Shown here: positions 16,302 through 23,495 of the stretch, piece by piece
Layout: the number at the start of each line of letters is the position of its first letter
Numbering within the stretch: position 1 is the stretch's first letter
Source of the DNA: DYGT01 sp964607795
GTDB lineage: Bacteria > Patescibacteriota > Microgenomatia > UBA8517
NCBI GenBank assembly: GCA_964607795.1
Contig: CAZSLA010000006.1
Location: 1 to 35,399, forward strand
Direction of reading: 5' to 3'
Length of the DNA: 35,399 nt
Translations under genes and position numbers: made by a program
The notes under the pieces: generated by a model
The model's database searches: none
What the model saw: the letters and a program-made list of their open reading frames with translations, nothing else
What the model was told of the DNA's origin: nothing

Positions 16302-16505
16302 TTGGTCGTTGTTAAAAAACGCAAAAAAGGCGGCCGGGAGGAATCTGATGAAGCACTTATTGCCCGCTTTAAAAAATTGGTCATCAGGCATAAATTAATC
16401 CCCGAATACCGCGAGCGCGAGCGGTATAGAAAAAAATCCGAAGAGCGTGCCGAAAAGAAAAAAAGGATTAAATACCAGATAGAAATGCAAAAACAGGAAG
16501 AATAA
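16302..16505 (+). CDS. rpsU: 30S ribosomal protein S21 (bS21)
   Basis: Very basic 67-residue protein. SDEALIARFKKLVIRHKLIPEYRERERYRKKSEERAE-type sequence matches bS21 (conserved ALRRFKR...YEKPS pattern) with a longer charged tail. The start is a TTG, supported by AGGGAGG nine bases upstream; no ATG fits. The promoter is probably the extended -10 TGC-TACAAT near 16263-16272. The last 38 bases overlap rnhB, which runs the other way. bS21 is close to the anti-SD at the 30S platform and helps SD-dependent initiation, of interest because this genome seems to use both SD and leaderless starts. Confidence 0.82.
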   Translation: MVVVKKRKKGGREESDEALIARFKKLVIRHKLIPEYRERERYRKKSEERAEKKKRIKYQIEMQKQEE

Positions 16506-17139
16506 TCAGAGAGAGAGATATATATTTTCTGATGAAAACCCGCCTATGGAGTTTGCACGCGCCGTATTTTTTTATGGCTTCGCAATGGTGCTTGGTGCCA
16601 TAGCCCACATTCCTTTCCCAGCCATACACTGAATAAATCTCTTTTGTGGCAAGGACATGCATCAAATTATCACGGTAAACTTTTGCCAGGATGGAGGCTG
16701 CCGCGATAGACATAGAAAACTGGTCCCCCTTGATGATCGGCGTTTGGGCTATAGGTAGCTCCCTTACCCTGTATTTGCCATCCACAAGAACATGATCAAG
16801 CTTGCACTTAATAATACCGCAGGCTTGGGCAAAGACTTGTGAGGTTGCTGGCACGATGCCGTAGCGATTTATAAAATCAGAGCCTACCGCGGCTATGCCG
16901 TAAAAGGCTGCGTTTTCTTTGATCCACCTTTCTGCCACGAGCCTTTTTTGCAAGCTCAATTTCTTGCTGTCGTTGATTTCGACTTTGGGTCTTATTGGCA
17001 AAGGAAAAACCACTGCTGCCGCCACCACCGGCCCGGCAAAGGCTCCCCTTCCCACTTCATCAGCCCCTGCCACAAACTTGCATCCCTTAGTCCAGTAAAT
17101 TTGCTCGAAGGAAAAATCAGGAAATTTTTTTGGTTTCAT
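16468..17139 (-). CDS. rnhB: Ribonuclease HII
   Basis: Removes ribonucleotides from DNA and RNA-DNA hybrids. Conserved acidic sites are present: GADEVGRGAFAGPV (Asp27, Glu28), VDGKYR (Asp120) and KGDQFSMSIAAASILAKVYRD (Asp139 region). The fold ends around CKLHRRVF, but the frame continues for about 19 more hydrophobic residues (SLSLIILPVFAFLSGI) encoded antisense to the end of rpsU, an unusual tail for RNase HII. The start overlaps the upstream gene by 23 bases, so translation is probably coupled. Confidence 0.94.
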   Translation of the reverse strand: MKPKKFPDFSFEQIYWTKGCKFVAGADEVGRGAFAGPVVAAAVVFPLPIRPKVEINDSKKLSLQKRLVAERWIKENAAFYGIAAVGSDFINRYGIVPATSQVFAQACGIIKCKLDHVLVDGKYRVRELPIAQTPIIKGDQFSMSIAAASILAKVYRDNLMHVLATKEIYSVYGWERNVGYGTKHHCEAIKKYGACKLHRRVFIRKYISLSLIILPVFAFLSGI

Positions 17140-17515
17140 ACGACGTGCGGTAATTTGCCGGATAATGAGGGAGTATCGCCTCAGCGAGCCTTAAGCGCAT
17201 GGATTCAAACTGGTTATCGGGCATGCCACCAAGTGTCCGGGCGGCTCTGATCCTGGGGTTTTGCACCAGGATTATTTTCGCCAGCTCTTTGTGGTCTACA
17301 CCTGCAATCTTGAATTTTATACACGCAGTTTGCAGGTCCATCTGGTCTTCCTGCGGCACCCACCACGAAGCCTCGTCCCCTTCTCTTGCATCTTCGGGAA
17401 AAACGTCTTTTAGCAAAGTGCCCACTGCCTTGTATGCTTCATTGGGCACCAGGGACAAATTAGGCCTGCAGTTGGTTTCGGAAATTACCCGGCGTGGCTT
17501 TCTTTCCGTAGTCAT
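17117..17515 (-). CDS. Hypothetical protein, 132 aa
   Basis: Not recognised. Soluble, mostly helical, with two Cys and a WWVPQEDQMDLQTACIKFKIAGVDHKELAKII-type helical core. Two starts are possible; the ATG at 17515 is preferred because TATAAT on the reverse strand (17525-17530) ends nine bases before it, while the earlier GTG (17533) lies within the promoter. Overlaps rnhB by 23 bases, so the two are one transcript. Divergent from secE with 61 bases between. Confidence 0.7.
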   Translation of the reverse strand: MTTERKPRRVISETNCRPNLSLVPNEAYKAVGTLLKDVFPEDAREGDEASWWVPQEDQMDLQTACIKFKIAGVDHKELAKIILVQNPRIRAARTLGGMPDNQFESMRLRLAEAILPHYPANYRTSYETKKIS

Positions 17516-17524
17516 TTGAGGCTT

Positions 17525-17568
17525 ATTATACACCCTACTTGTTAACCTGTACCCTTGTGTGTTAAAAT
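17525..17568. promoter_or_regulatory. Divergent -10 elements (hypothetical-rnhB / secE-nusG)
   Basis: Reverse-strand TATAAT at 17525-17530, nine bases before ATG 17515. Forward TGT-TAAAAT at 17563-17568, eight bases before the secE GTG at 17577. Both predict leaders of zero to three bases. Confidence 0.5.
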
Positions 17569-17576
17569 TTGTCGCC

Positions 17577-17762
17577 GTGAACCAAATTACTAATTATTTT
17601 CGTGAGGTAAGAGTGGAACTTACCAAAGTTTCCTGGCCCAAGCGTGAGGAGGTTATCAAGCTCACGACCGTTGTTTCAATCATTTCGGTAATAGTGGGAG
17701 CTTATTTGGGAGCATTAGATTTGATTTTTACCAAAATACTTGAATATATTATTAGTAGCTAA
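17577..17762 (+). CDS. secE: Preprotein translocase subunit SecE
   Basis: Small single-helix subunit of the SecYEG channel. 61 residues: amphipathic helix with FREVRVELTKVSWPKREEV (the conserved VxWPxR/K cytosolic motif) and one membrane helix (about 33-55). The GTG at 17577 is used; an in-frame GTG 18 bases earlier lies within the -10 box and would precede transcription. Followed after three bases by nusG, the universal secE-nusG pair. Confidence 0.95.
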   Translation: MNQITNYFREVRVELTKVSWPKREEVIKLTTVVSIISVIVGAYLGALDLIFTKILEYIISS

Positions 17763-17765
17763 ATT

Positions 17766-18401
17766 ATGCAGGATCAAGACCAAATCAAAGTAACAAAAGA
17801 CGAGTCTGCCGTTTTCGAAAAAGGTACGGGCAAGAAAAAAATCCCCGGCCATATTGTTATTTCCCACACGGACGATGAAAATGCCCATTGGTATGTGGTG
17901 CATACGGCCAGCGGCCATGAAGCCCGCGTTTCCGAAACCCTGCGCCAAAGAGTGGAAACCATGGGACTCGGAGGCAAAGTATTTGAGCTTTTGGTACCCA
18001 CCCAGGACCGCGTTATCATCCGCTCGGGCAAAAAAGTAAACGTCAAAGAAAAGATCTTCCCCGGGTACTTACTGATCAAAATGATTTTGGATGATAATTC
18101 CTGGCTCACGGTGCGCACCACCCCGGGGATCACCGGCTTTGTGGGCATTGACAACAAGCCCACCCCGCTTTCCAATGCCGAAGTGAAAAATATCCAAAAA
18201 TTCGTCAGCTCCCCGGCCAAACGCTTCAAAACCAAGCTTTCCGTAGGCGAAGCCGTAAAAATTACTGATGGGCCATTTAATGACTTTTTGGGCACAGTTA
18301 ATGAAGTCGATGAAGAAAAAGGCCGCGTCAAAGTGCTTGTGAGCATCTTCGGCCGCGAAACTCCGGTGGAACTGGATTTTTTGCAGGTACAGAAGGTTTA
18401 A
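17766..18401 (+). CDS. nusG: Transcription termination/antitermination protein NusG
   Basis: Binds RNA polymerase clamp helices and links transcription to translation. Residues ~40-145 form the NGN domain (HWYVVHTASGHEARVSETLRQRV, IFPGYLLIKM, TTPGITGFVG); residues ~155-211 form the KOW domain (VGEAVKITDGPFNDFLGTVNEVDEEKGRVKV). About 38 extra residues precede the NGN domain; they are charged and probably disordered. Starts three bases after secE. Normally followed directly by rplK; here a gene on the opposite strand (18500-18868) intervenes. Confidence 0.96.
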   Translation: MQDQDQIKVTKDESAVFEKGTGKKKIPGHIVISHTDDENAHWYVVHTASGHEARVSETLRQRVETMGLGGKVFELLVPTQDRVIIRSGKKVNVKEKIFPGYLLIKMILDDNSWLTVRTTPGITGFVGIDNKPTPLSNAEVKNIQKFVSSPAKRFKTKLSVGEAVKITDGPFNDFLGTVNEVDEEKGRVKVLVSIFGRETPVELDFLQVQKV

Positions 18402-18499
18402 TGCCCCGAAATTCTGGTTTGATATCATCCAAAGCATTTCTTAATCTATGCAAATAAGGACAATTCTGCAAATTTATCTCTAAAAATTTTTATTCTTCT

Positions 18500-18868
18500 T
18501 TATTCTTTATTAGGAAAAACCGCTTCTAAATAAGGGGCCAAGTTTGGCTTAGTCATAACTTGTTCTCTTAAATAATTATCGTATTTATCAATAACATCCG
18601 GCGGATATTTGTCTGTGTTTGCGTATATCCCTCTAATTTTTTGAAGAGCCTCATGTGTCCTGCTACCTAGCTTCGGTGCCCGAAAATTAATTATAGAAAT
18701 TTTATTTGCAATCTCCATTTCCATATTTTCAGGATTAAATTCACCCGTAGGACTTCCATTTTCATCTAAATAATCATGGCCGGGCGAAGTCAAACCCATA
18801 TCTTCAATAAATCTATCTATATCAAAATATCTTGGTCCAGTTTGCTCTCTATTTTCTTCATTATCCAT
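18500..18868 (-). CDS. Hypothetical protein, 122 aa, inside the nusG-rplK gap
   Basis: Not recognised. Acidic, soluble, no motifs: starts MDNEENREQTGPRYFDIDRF, with a central IANKISIINFRAPKLGSRTHEALQKI helix-rich part. AT-richer than its neighbours. It faces against the nusG and rplK genes, so it must have its own promoter and needs transcription from nusG to end in the ~100-base gap. The interruption of a nearly universal gene order suggests recent insertion. Confidence 0.55.
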   Translation of the reverse strand: MDNEENREQTGPRYFDIDRFIEDMGLTSPGHDYLDENGSPTGEFNPENMEMEIANKISIINFRAPKLGSRTHEALQKIRGIYANTDKYPPDVIDKYDNYLREQVMTKPNLAPYLEAVFPNKE

Positions 18869-18929
18869 ATAGTATTTAGTTTAACTAAATAATTTTCAAG
18901 ATCAACTTTACAACGGTATTTAATATCTT

Positions 18930-18935
18930 TATAAT
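18930..18935 (+). promoter_or_regulatory. -10 element and leader of rplK-rplA
   Basis: TATAAT with a ~45-base leader that contains a hairpin (CACCT-A-CCT / AGG-A-AGGTG, about 18937-18958) and then GAGGAAGG as ribosome-binding site. A hairpin leader is the usual place for L1 autoregulation of the L11-L1 operon; I do not see an exact L1-site copy. Confidence 0.5.
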
Positions 18936-18984
18936 ACACCTACCTCATCAGGAAGGTGAATCTTTTTGAGGAAGGTTTACACCG

Positions 18985-19419
18985 ATGGCAAAAAAAGTAA
19001 AAACAGTAGTTAAAGCAAATTTAAAAGGCGGCGAAGCCACTCCGGCTCCTCCACTCGGTCCGCTTTTGGGCCAGCACGGCGTTGCCATCATGGACTTTGT
19101 AAAGGCATATAATGACAAAACCCAGGACCGCCGCGGCGAAGTAATCCCTGCAGTTATTACCATCTATGAGGACAGAAGCTTTGATTTTGAACTAAAATTA
19201 GCTCCAGTTTCGGACATGATCAAAAAGGCTTTAAAAATCCAAAAAGGCAGCGGCGTCACGCCGCGCGAAACCGCAGGCACCCTGAGCAAAGAGCAGCTCA
19301 CGGATATCGCCCAAGCCAAAATGACTGATTTGAATACGAGTCATCTTGATGCTGCAAAAAAAATCGTCGCCGGTACCGCGCGCTCAATGGGAGTAAAAAT
19401 CCAAAATGGGACAAACTAA
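18985..19419 (+). CDS. rplK: 50S ribosomal protein L11 (uL11)
   Basis: Large-subunit protein of the GTPase-associated centre. Conserved N-terminus: KANLKGGEATPAPPLGPLLG, QHGVAIMDFVKAYNDKT; C-terminal rRNA-binding domain ends with ARSMGVKIQ. 144 residues as usual. Own promoter and a clear SD (GAGGAAGG). Overlaps rplA by 14 bases. Confidence 0.97.
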   Translation: MAKKVKTVVKANLKGGEATPAPPLGPLLGQHGVAIMDFVKAYNDKTQDRRGEVIPAVITIYEDRSFDFELKLAPVSDMIKKALKIQKGSGVTPRETAGTLSKEQLTDIAQAKMTDLNTSHLDAAKKIVAGTARSMGVKIQNGTN

Positions 19420-20098
19420 AACAGCCGTCATCGAAGGCACGGATAAAAGCCAAACCACCAAAGAAGTCAAGGCAGAAGATAAAGCAGTCGGGCGCGACCG
19501 AAAAGTCGGGCAAATTTCCCGCGGCAAAAAATACCAGACGGCAAGAAAGCTTGTAGATAATAACAAATTTTATAGCCTGGCGGATGCGATTGAGCTCGTC
19601 AAAAAAATGGCTTACACCAATTTCACCGCAGCCGTTGACCTCCATCTGGTGGTCAAAAAAGAAAATATAAATCTGCGCCTGGAACTACCGCACGCCACCG
19701 GCAAAAAAACTAAAGTGGAAGTGGCCAATGACGAAACTATAAAAAAGCTCAGGGCCGGAAAAATAGATTTTGATGTCCTACTGGCAAGTGCCGATTTTAT
19801 GCCCAAATTGGTTCCTTTTGCAAAAATTTTGGGTCCAAAAGGTTTGATGCCCAATCCAAAAAACCAAACCCTCATAAAATCCGAAAAAGACGCAGCTAAA
19901 TTTTCTTCCGACACCATTGAAATCAAAACAGAAAAGAAAGCACCCCTGGTGCACATTAGCATAGGGAATATCAAAAGCACAGACAAAGAACTAATGGAAA
20001 ATATTGATGCCATTTTGGAGGCCATCGGCAAAAAGCAAATTGACAAGGCTTATCTTGCCGCCTCCATGTCCCCCAGCGTAAAATTGGATATTAACTAA
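19406..20098 (+). CDS. rplA: 50S ribosomal protein L1 (uL1)
   Basis: L1-stalk protein and, in other bacteria, translational repressor of its own operon. Residues ~55-230 match uL1 (YSLADAIELVKKMAYTNFTAAVDL, ILGPKGLMPNPKN, AYLAASMSPSVKLDI). The first ~50 residues are a charged extension overlapping the end of rplK. Some CPR groups lack L1, so its presence helps to exclude those. The start is coupled to rplK by the 14-base overlap. Confidence 0.96.
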   Translation: MGQTKTAVIEGTDKSQTTKEVKAEDKAVGRDRKVGQISRGKKYQTARKLVDNNKFYSLADAIELVKKMAYTNFTAAVDLHLVVKKENINLRLELPHATGKKTKVEVANDETIKKLRAGKIDFDVLLASADFMPKLVPFAKILGPKGLMPNPKNQTLIKSEKDAAKFSSDTIEIKTEKKAPLVHISIGNIKSTDKELMENIDAILEAIGKKQIDKAYLAASMSPSVKLDIN

Positions 20099-20120
20099 CC
20101 AAATTTGATATTATGCCTTC

Positions 20121-20573
20121 ATGAAGGATGGCATGACCGAATCAATTATCGCAGGAGCCGATCGAGAAAGAAAAGCAAATAACATCAAACAAAGACTTTT
20201 TGACAGGTTCGGAAAAATCGCGCATTTTGACTCAAAGACCGGCACCATGGATATCCACCAAGCACAGTCATTTGATGACATACAAGTAAAAAACAATATT
20301 ATGCATAATTGTGGTGAAGTATCCAGAATTGTAAATCTAGAAATCCAAGGCGTACGCTACGAAGCGCAAGTAAACGGCTCTAATCCTGCAATTTTTTATA
20401 GCCAAGGCGGTCATCAAGACATTCAGATAGCCAGCGGGCTTTCAAGCGCATTCCATGCGTTTATTGTGGATAGAGATGGCAAAGTATGGGACCCAATTGT
20501 TGATGAATGGGGAGAAAGTGGACTAGACGCTTACTTAAATAATTTAAAGAGTACCAACGAAGTATTTCCTTAA
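20121..20573 (+). CDS. Possible papain/transglutaminase-like protein, 150 aa
   Basis: Not firmly recognised. The order NCGEVS (Cys64), HAFIVDRDG (His112) and VWDPIVDEW (Asp124) fits a Cys-His-Asp triad of small papain-like or transglutaminase-like proteins, where a ...H-a-(f/w)-(i/v)...D-P pattern is typical. No signal peptide or membrane helix. The -10 TATTAT (20109-20114) ends exactly six bases before ATG, so the mRNA should be leaderless, transcribed separately from the rplK-rplA unit it follows. It separates rplA from rplJ. Function unknown; the catalytic reading is an inference. Confidence 0.55.
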   Translation: MKDGMTESIIAGADRERKANNIKQRLFDRFGKIAHFDSKTGTMDIHQAQSFDDIQVKNNIMHNCGEVSRIVNLEIQGVRYEAQVNGSNPAIFYSQGGHQDIQIASGLSSAFHAFIVDRDGKVWDPIVDEWGESGLDAYLNNLKSTNEVFP

Positions 20574-20599
20574 TAATACAAATCTTTCATAAATTGAGA

Positions 20600-20628
20600 T
20601 TGACTCCTTGGGGATTCATGGCTATAAT
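20600..20628 (+). promoter_or_regulatory. Promoter of rplJ-rplL
   Basis: TTGACT (20600-20605), a 17-base spacer and TATAAT (20623-20628): the best -35/-10 pair in this half of the window. Expected start near 20635, giving a ~100-base leader before rplJ. Confidence 0.75.
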
Positions 20629-20644
20629 AACTACATCCGAAGAC

Positions 20645-20716
20645 AAGGCGCAAACAAATAAGCCGCCTCGAGGATAAGTGTAATAGTATATTATCCCGTC
20701 TTTGGCGGGATTTTTT
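20645..20716 (+). promoter_or_regulatory. rplJ leader with terminator and alternative pairing (attenuator candidate)
   Basis: Between promoter and start codon lies a rho-independent terminator: ATCCCGTC (20693-20700) / GGCGGGAT (20704-20711), three-base loop, then TTTTTT. Upstream, CCGCC (20663-20667) can pair with GGCGG (20704-20708) and would break it; the same CGCCT can instead pair with AGGCG (20645-20649). This three-part arrangement is what transcription attenuation looks like. L10-L12 leaders in other bacteria control the same genes, so L10(L12) binding is a natural but unproven trigger. Confidence 0.65.
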
Positions 20717-20734
20717 ATTGTAAAAAAATCAACT

Positions 20735-21280
20735 ATGGCGCCAAAAGCAGACATCAAACAGGAAAAAAAGGACTACATCCAAAACCTTGCCAAGACTTTC
20801 AAAGAAGCTGGGTCCGTCACTTTTGTGGACTATACGGGCATGGATGTGGCCATGCAACAGGAGCTCAAAGCCAAGCTCAAGGAATCCCAAAGCCGGATGT
20901 TTGTGGCCAAAAATACGCTCATTCGCCTGGCGGGCAAAGTGGGAGACATCCCGAATGAGGCCATGAGTGAGCAAATTCTGTCCGGCCAGACGGCCGTAAT
21001 CATAAGCGGCGAGGACGCGGTTTCCCCCATTCAGGTGCTGGGTGGATTTATCAAAGATAGCCAGGTTTTTAAATTTAAAGCCGGAGTTGTAGAAGGCAGT
21101 TTTCAAAACCAGGAAGCCCTGAATGCCATTTCCAAATTGCCCGGCAAGGCCGAGCTTTTTACCAATGCTGTGGGCGCCCTGAGCGTCCCCATGTATGGCC
21201 TGGTGGCCACACTTCAGGGTAATTTACAAAAACTTGTCTTTATTTTAAATGCACACGCCAAAAGCCTAAGTGCAAATTAA
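20735..21280 (+). CDS. rplJ: 50S ribosomal protein L10 (uL10)
   Basis: Base of the L7/L12 stalk. KKDYIQNLAKTFKEAGSVTFVDYTGMDVAMQQELKAKLKESQSRMFVAKNTLIRLA matches the family N-terminal domain in segments; the C-terminal helix (LQGNLQKLVFILNAHAK) binds L7/L12 dimers. The ATG at 20735 is used because the earlier in-frame TTG lies inside the terminator stem. No strong SD is seen. 181 residues. rplL follows after 19 bases. Confidence 0.96.
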   Translation: MAPKADIKQEKKDYIQNLAKTFKEAGSVTFVDYTGMDVAMQQELKAKLKESQSRMFVAKNTLIRLAGKVGDIPNEAMSEQILSGQTAVIISGEDAVSPIQVLGGFIKDSQVFKFKAGVVEGSFQNQEALNAISKLPGKAELFTNAVGALSVPMYGLVATLQGNLQKLVFILNAHAKSLSAN

Positions 21281-21299
21281 CGAGAGGTGGTGATTATCT

Positions 21300-21713
21300 A
21301 TGGCAGCCGAAGAAAACAAAACTAAAGCATCTAAAAAAGTCGCGGAGCTCGTCAAAGAGGTTTCCGGGCTTTCAGTTTTGGAACTGAGTGAGCTCGTGAA
21401 TGAATTGCAAGACACACTCGGCGTCAGTGCCATGCCCATGGCAGCTCCTATGGCCGCATCAGCACCCGCGGCAGAAGGGGCATCTGCCGATGATGAAGGT
21501 GGTAATAAAACCGTTGTCATAACAGCAGCCGGAGACAATAAAATCGGAGTTATCAAAGCCATTCGAGAAATCAACCAAAACTTAGGACTTAAAGAGGCCA
21601 AAGACATGACAGAAAACGTACCCGTAGAAATTCTTAAAGACGCAAAAGCCGAAGAAGCCAAAGAAGCAGCAGAAAAACTTAAAGCCGCTGGTGCAACCGT
21701 GGAACTTAAGTAA
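21300..21713 (+). CDS. rplL: 50S ribosomal protein L7/L12 (bL12)
   Basis: Stalk protein that recruits translation factors. N-terminal dimerisation domain (LVKEVSGLSVLELSELVNEL), Ala/Met-rich hinge (AMPMAAPMAASAPAAEGA) and C-terminal domain (KIGVIKAIREINQNLGLKEAKDMTENVP, EEAKEAAEKLKAAGATVELK). 137 residues, slightly long because of the hinge. SD GAGAGG ahead of ATG. Cotranscribed with rplJ. Confidence 0.97.
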   Translation: MAAEENKTKASKKVAELVKEVSGLSVLELSELVNELQDTLGVSAMPMAAPMAASAPAAEGASADDEGGNKTVVITAAGDNKIGVIKAIREINQNLGLKEAKDMTENVPVEILKDAKAEEAKEAAEKLKAAGATVELK

Positions 21714-21784
21714 AAATTTGCTATACTACTGTCACTTTCCGCAGAAAGCTGATCTTGCTATTTAGCAAAGAGAGGGAGGCTGTG

Positions 21785-22473
21785 ATGAAGTTTCTTTTGT
21801 CAACCAGGGGCTAGCTTGGGCATGTTTGCCAAACTCCGTGGGTCAGCACCATCAGCCCTAGGGCAGTTCGCGCGTCGCGCCCTTGAACAAGGTTTCAATG
21901 GTGTATCCCTGTTTCCGCTACACTTCAAGATTGAATGAAGCATCAGGAATCGGCAAGACACGTTCGCGGTTCAAGCTGTTGAGCAGCCGTTTAGGTCCGA
22001 GACGAACCTAAAGGAAGTGATTAGTTACATCAAAAATCACTTCCCGCAAAACGGCCTTGGCGCATTCAAGGTAATCCCGAGCTATGTCTTGGTGCCGGAG
22101 TCTGGTGCGGCCACACAAGGGCTTGATTGTGCCTGATTTTTGGGATTTTTACGATCCCAGGGATTTTTTGGAAACTGCCCATGGACAGGGATTCACAGTG
22201 ATTGCCCTCAATCTGGGCGATCTGAAAAGCATGTATTCAGCGTCGCTTCGAAGGATTGCCCTTAATGAGTGGCTTGAACAGATCAGGATAATCGAAGCCG
22301 ATGCCAGGTTATTCACCGATCCAGACGTCGCTGAGATGCTCTGGTTTTTGGGAGTAGAAAAGTACAAGGGCTTGGTGGTTCTCACTCGCGTCCGAGGCAA
22401 GCATGTGCGGCCCGGGTCGTTTTTCCGCCAGGCTGGGAAAGATCTGGACATATTGCAGCACACTCTTTTGTAG
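21785..22473 (+). pseudogene. Frameshifted orphan gene
   Basis: The 5' signals are intact: extended -10 TGC-TATACT (21722-21727), a leader with a TTGCTA/TAGCAA hairpin, and GGGAGG five bases before the ATG at 21785. Yet the frame beginning MKFLLSTRG stops after nine codons. The reading then continues in a second frame (GASLGMFAKLRGSAPSALG ... FKIE) with one TGA at 21936, resumes to ~22135 (NLKEVISYIKNHFP), and ends in a third frame (GLIVPDFWDFYDPRDFLE ... 22473). Two shifts and a stop imply decay, unless the assembly has errors. The family is not recognised. The last part has its own ATG (22084), so a 129-aa fragment might still be made. Confidence 0.55.
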
Positions 22474-22486
22474 TAAGAAAAAACCA

Positions 22487-22523
22487 GCGGGTTAGATGCA
22501 TTTTTTGTTTTGCATCTACCCGC
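22487..22523. terminator. Bidirectional terminator between convergent genes
   Basis: Long stem GCGGGT-T-AGATGCA (22487-22500) / TGCATCTACCCGC (22511-22523), with one bulged T and loop TTTTTTGTTT. A-rich sequence precedes and T-containing sequence follows, so it can serve both 22473 (+) and 22539 (-). Confidence 0.75.
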
Positions 22524-22538
22524 CGGATTTACACAAAC

Positions 22539-23108
22539 TCAGATTTGGGTTTGGAGATAGGACCACAAAAGCGCAACCGCGCGCGGCGGAACCGAGGCCG
22601 TTCTGGCAGTGGGCACATCTCCATAGGCGCTGAAATTTGCGTCAATGCCAGAGACACCCATCTGACCCTGATTGCTTCTCATCCAACGCCAAAGCCTCCG
22701 GTTCAGACGGCGCTCGAATTCGTCCGCTTCCTCGGGCATAATGGCAATGGCCAAAGTGTCAGCAAGTGCCTGCTGCAGGCCACGCCCTTGCGTGCCCTCA
22801 ATTGGCTCACCGGTTTTGGCACTTTTGATCCGCTTGCCCTGATATATCCCTGCCGCATAGGCGCAGTATTCAACCAACCGATTCGCCAGGCTGTGGCCAA
22901 GTACCTTGGCAACGCCCACTCCGCGGCCCTGATCCAAGCTTCGAAACTGGGTTTCGCGAAGCGAAGCCTTTGTTTCCTCATCAACATCCAAATCAATTCC
23001 TCCGTCCGAGAGAATTTCCCGTAGAATAAGGATTACCTCGCTAGTAAAGCGCAGAGGTACTCCCGTGCTTGCGTTATCAAAGAACCTAAAAAGCTCCATG
23101 CTGTCCAT
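22539..23108 (-). CDS. Hypothetical protein, 189 aa
   Basis: Not recognised. Soluble, helix-rich, Arg/Glu-rich, with LGHSLANRLVEYCAYAAGIYQG, a GTQGRGLQQALADTLAIAIMP helix and WRWMRSNQGQMGVSGIDANFS near the C-terminus. The second of two adjacent ATGs (23108) is used, because GGAGG lies five bases before it. Reverse-strand TATAAT near 23145-23150 is the likely promoter. GC-rich compared with flanking DNA; one of the SD-led orphan genes clustered at 21.7-23.7 kb. Confidence 0.65.
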   Translation of the reverse strand: MDSMELFRFFDNASTGVPLRFTSEVILILREILSDGGIDLDVDEETKASLRETQFRSLDQGRGVGVAKVLGHSLANRLVEYCAYAAGIYQGKRIKSAKTGEPIEGTQGRGLQQALADTLAIAIMPEEADEFERRLNRRLWRWMRSNQGQMGVSGIDANFSAYGDVPTARTASVPPRAVALLWSYLQTQI

Positions 23109-23233
23109 CATTCCCTCCGTCTTGTGTCCCTACGAATATGCCTATTATACCACACACACTACCTATAGTTTATGATATAATTTACTCATCTAGCTCTTTA
23201 ACCAAGGAGGCAATAAACGGTGAGAAATGGTAC

Positions 23234-23371
23234 ATGGCCTTTGCAGAAGTACAAGACGAGAACGAATTTAAGTCGGACATCGACGAGAATTTTCCGCTCA
23301 CTCAGCGAGTACAGAAGTTCTTGGCAGCTCATGCACCACACATCCGTGTCGTCGCCTCCCAACCGGTTTGA
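23234..23371 (+). CDS. Very small acidic protein, 45 aa (possibly frameshifted)
   Basis: MAFAEVQDENEFKSDIDENF then PLTQRVQKFLAAHAPHIRVV: acidic start, helical end. TATAAT (23176-23181) and a strong AAGGAGG (23204-23210) lie upstream, and a 12-bp hairpin follows the stop by four bases, so the end is well placed. But the SD fits a GTG at 23220 in another frame, 14 bases before this ATG. Either the ATG is used despite its distance, or one base has been lost near the start. Function unknown. Confidence 0.4.
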   Translation: MAFAEVQDENEFKSDIDENFPLTQRVQKFLAAHAPHIRVVASQPV

Positions 23372-23375
23372 CCAA

Positions 23376-23419
23376 AAAGTGAGAGCAGAATGCTCACCCA
23401 GGGCTTTTGCTCTCACTTT
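23376..23419 (+). terminator. Hairpin after the 45-aa gene
   Basis: 12-bp perfect stem AAAGTGAGAGCA (23376-23387) / TGCTCTCACTTT (23408-23419). The loop is 20 bases and the 3' side has only TTTCCC, so it may act as an mRNA-stabilising or weak termination hairpin. Confidence 0.6.
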
Positions 23420-23495
23420 CCCAAATTACCCCTTGCGCACTCCCCCCACATGTCAATTATAATTTTTATTATCCACTCAATCCTTGGAGGAACTC

